This document shows, piece by piece, positions 4,922 through 6,293 of a stretch of 6,293 nucleotides of DNA; position 1 is the first letter of the stretch, and the number at the start of each line of letters is the position of its first letter. This DNA is from an uncultured Oscillospiraceae bacterium (GTDB lineage: Bacteria > Bacillota > Clostridia > Oscillospirales > Oscillospiraceae), in assembly GCA_905234005.1 (NCBI GenBank), contig CAJOFW010000077.1, positions 1-6,293 on the forward strand, given 5' to 3'. The position numbers were made by a program, and so were the translations under genes. Below the pieces are notes generated by a model. That model worked only from the letters and a program-made list of their open reading frames with translations, did not search any database and was not told the origin of the DNA.

Positions 4922-6219
4922 GTGCCCGCCTCCAGTCTGCCGGCCGACGCCGTCCCGACGTGCGGGGAGACGCGGACGTACAGCGGATAGTCGCCGACCG
5001 CCCCCGCCTCCGCGAAGCCGTCGACATAGACGGTCGTGGGGGCGCGAGTTGTCGTCGTCACGCCGGTGAGGTCGGCGACGATGCGGATGTTGTTCGGGCT
5101 GATCTGGTCGATGACGCCCTCCGGGGCGCGGATCGTCACGACGACGGAGTCGACCATGACGTTCGCGTCGTACCCGTCCTCGAGGCCGGTGTATTCGAGG
5201 TTTGTGACCGTGTACAGCTCGGTCTCAAGGCCGGTGAACGTCAGCCGCACGGTCGCGGTCGTGACGCCGGAGAGGTTGTCCGTGTCGTTCGGCAGGACGA
5301 TCGTGTAGTCCGTCGCCGGGAAGGCGAGGTAATCGGACAGGTCGATCGTCGCGAGGTACAGCGTGTTCACGGCGTCGATCGTCGCCGCGTCGCCGGCGAT
5401 CGTGATCGTGGACGGCTCGATCTCGCGGATGACGTTGTCCTCCCCGACGCCGCCGCCGTAGACGAGGTTCACATCCAGCCCGACCTCTTTTGTCTTGTTG
5501 ACCGGAACCGTGACGTCGACGGTCTCGACGTCCGCCGTCACGTCGTCGAAGGCGAGGATCTCCCCCTCCGCGTCGACGAGGTTGTAGTTTGCCTTCGCCG
5601 TGAAGGAGGCGGAGACGTCCTCCCGGTCTACGATGACGTAGGCGCATTCGATCTCATCCAGCTCCTCCTCCGGCCCGATGAGGGTGATGTACTCCGGCTC
5701 GAAGCCGATGCCGGCGGAGTCGAGGACATACCCCTCCTGGAGCGTGCCCTCAAAGCGGCCGCACACGTCCTTGACGCGGGTGGCGACCTTGCTGATCTGC
5801 AGGCCGACGGTCTGCGGGGTCTTCAAATCCTCGCGGATGGAGGCGCTGTTCACGCCGGACGGGTAGGTGATCGTATAGGCCATCGTGCGGTAGCCGGCGC
5901 TCGTGACCGCGGAGAGGTTCACGACGGCCCGCAGCTCCTCGGCCGAGAGACGGGCGATATCCCGGCGGCTGCCGGTCAGCGTCACCGTGACGCTGGTCGT
6001 CTCCTCGTTCGAGACGATGAGGTTCTGCGACTCACGCATGGCCTCCTCGCCGACGTAGGTGACCTCCACGCCGGAGAACGTCTGCGTGATCTCGGTGCCG
6101 TAGTTCTCGCCGTAGTATATCCAGATGAGAAGCGAGAGCAGCACGGACACGACCGCCCACAGCAGGCGGCTGTCCATCAGGCGCTTAAGGGCTGTCGTCT
6201 TCTCGGTCTTCTTCTGCAT
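4918..6219 (-). CDS. cdaR: CdaR, YbbR-domain regulator of the c-di-AMP cyclase CdaA
   Basis: This 433-residue protein is predicted to be anchored in the membrane with its bulk outside. A short basic N-terminus (KKTEKTTALKR) precedes one hydrophobic segment at about residues 19-36. The rest is beta-rich, with about four YbbR-like repeats at roughly 45-125, 135-215, 225-330 and 335-425. Each repeat has the family pattern of alternating V/T strands and a 'P..V.I.G' type turn, for example PEYITLIGPEEEL and PSTITIAGDAATID. In characterised Firmicutes CdaR binds CdaA and tunes c-di-AMP synthesis, and is encoded as cdaA-cdaR-glmM. Here it follows the probable cdaA tail, but the next gene is an RseC-like protein instead of glmM. 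It shares an ATGA overlap with that gene. The start is supported by AGGAAAGGG at 6227-6235. Membership of the YbbR family is confident; the regulatory role is inferred from relatives. Confidence 0.88.
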   Translation of the reverse strand: MQKKTEKTTALKRLMDSRLLWAVVSVLLSLLIWIYYGENYGTEITQTFSGVEVTYVGEEAMRESQNLIVSNEETTSVTVTLTGSRRDIARLSAEELRAVVNLSAVTSAGYRTMAYTITYPSGVNSASIREDLKTPQTVGLQISKVATRVKDVCGRFEGTLQEGYVLDSAGIGFEPEYITLIGPEEELDEIECAYVIVDREDVSASFTAKANYNLVDAEGEILAFDDVTADVETVDVTVPVNKTKEVGLDVNLVYGGGVGEDNVIREIEPSTITIAGDAATIDAVNTLYLATIDLSDYLAFPATDYTIVLPNDTDNLSGVTTATVRLTFTGLETELYTVTNLEYTGLEDGYDANVMVDSVVVTIRAPEGVIDQISPNNIRIVADLTGVTTTTRAPTTVYVDGFAEAGAVGDYPLYVRVSPHVGTASAGRLEAGT

Positions 6220-6293
6220 GGTTTTTCCCTTTCCTGTTTTTCAGGCGCTCGCGCAGGCCGGGACGGCGTCCCTCCTCCAGCGGCAGAAGCTCC
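6185..6293 (-). CDS. cdaA: C-terminal tail of probable diadenylate cyclase CdaA (partial)
   Basis: An open frame enters from the right edge and ends at TAA (6187-6185), giving 35 visible residues. They begin ELLPLEEGRRPGLRERLKNRKG and end in an acidic EEDREDDSP. No catalytic residues are inside the window, so the identity rests on position: cdaA lies directly upstream of cdaR in most Firmicutes. It also rests on the look of the tail, since CdaA proteins end in a charged, Arg/Lys-rich stretch after the cyclase (DAC) domain. If correct, this is the membrane-bound enzyme that condenses two ATP into cyclic di-AMP. The frame overlaps the cdaR start by 35 bases, which suggests co-expression. A second frame is also open across this short segment, so the reading frame is likely but not proven. 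Confidence 0.5.
   Translation of the reverse strand, partial: ELLPLEEGRRPGLRERLKNRKGKNHAEEDREDDSP
6227..6235 (-). promoter_or_regulatory. Ribosome binding site of cdaR
   Basis: AGGAAAGGG sits 7 bases upstream of the ATG at 6219, inside the last codons of the upstream frame. It fixes the cdaR start immediately before the N-terminal membrane anchor. Confidence 0.7.

Noticed and set aside
4521..5027. Upstream extension of the DUF5685 frame beyond ATG 4520
   Set aside because: It is open but lies across the RseC-like gene and reads as Arg/Gly-rich shadow sequence. The TGATG junction and the MYGYV start mark the true N-terminus.

Overview
The window is a gene-dense, GC-rich stretch of a bacterial chromosome. 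Every gene I can support lies on the minus strand, so transcription runs from right (about 6293) to left (1). The gene set points to a Firmicute of class Clostridia, probably a high-GC member of the Oscillospiraceae/Ruminococcaceae or a related order. The evidence is the yicC-remA-gmk-rpoZ-priA block, a c-di-AMP cyclase regulator (CdaR), a DUF5685-type protein and a J-domain protein with a cysteine-rich tail. This assignment is by family knowledge and synteny; no 16S or other marker is present.

In transcription order the layout is as follows. The 3' end of a probable cdaA lies at 6185-6293. It overlaps cdaR (4918-6219), a membrane-anchored protein with about four YbbR domains. Next come a small RseC/MucC-like membrane protein with a CxxCx3CxxC motif (4520-4921), a DUF5685-type protein (3594-4520) and a J-domain/TPR/cysteine-rich-tail protein (2896-3597). 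A five-helix membrane protein of unknown function follows (2364-2870). Then comes a conserved housekeeping block: yicC endoribonuclease (1489-2367), remA/DUF370 (1207-1473), gmk guanylate kinase (564-1166), rpoZ omega subunit (193-567) and the 5' end of priA (1-215).

The genes are packed like one long operon. Five consecutive pairs share ATGA or TGATG stop/start overlaps, two pairs (cdaA/cdaR and rpoZ/priA) overlap by tens of bases, and the three remaining gaps are 15, 25 and 40 bases. I see no rRNA, tRNA, CRISPR array, insertion sequence, riboswitch or convincing terminator, and no intergenic stretch longer than 40 bases. The long open frames on the plus strand are by-products of GC-rich codon usage.

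Functionally the window joins c-di-AMP signalling at the membrane (cdaA/cdaR), a poorly understood cysteine-rich set (RseC-like, DUF5685, J-domain protein), RNA turnover (YicC), matrix/osmoprotection regulation (RemA), nucleotide supply (Gmk), transcription (omega) and replication restart (PriA). The least understood part is the RseC-like/DUF5685/J-domain/membrane-protein cluster at 2364-4921. Smaller oddities are an Ala/acid-rich tail on omega, a TTG start for remA, a probable TTG start for priA, and a repeated start-codon motif between remA and gmk.
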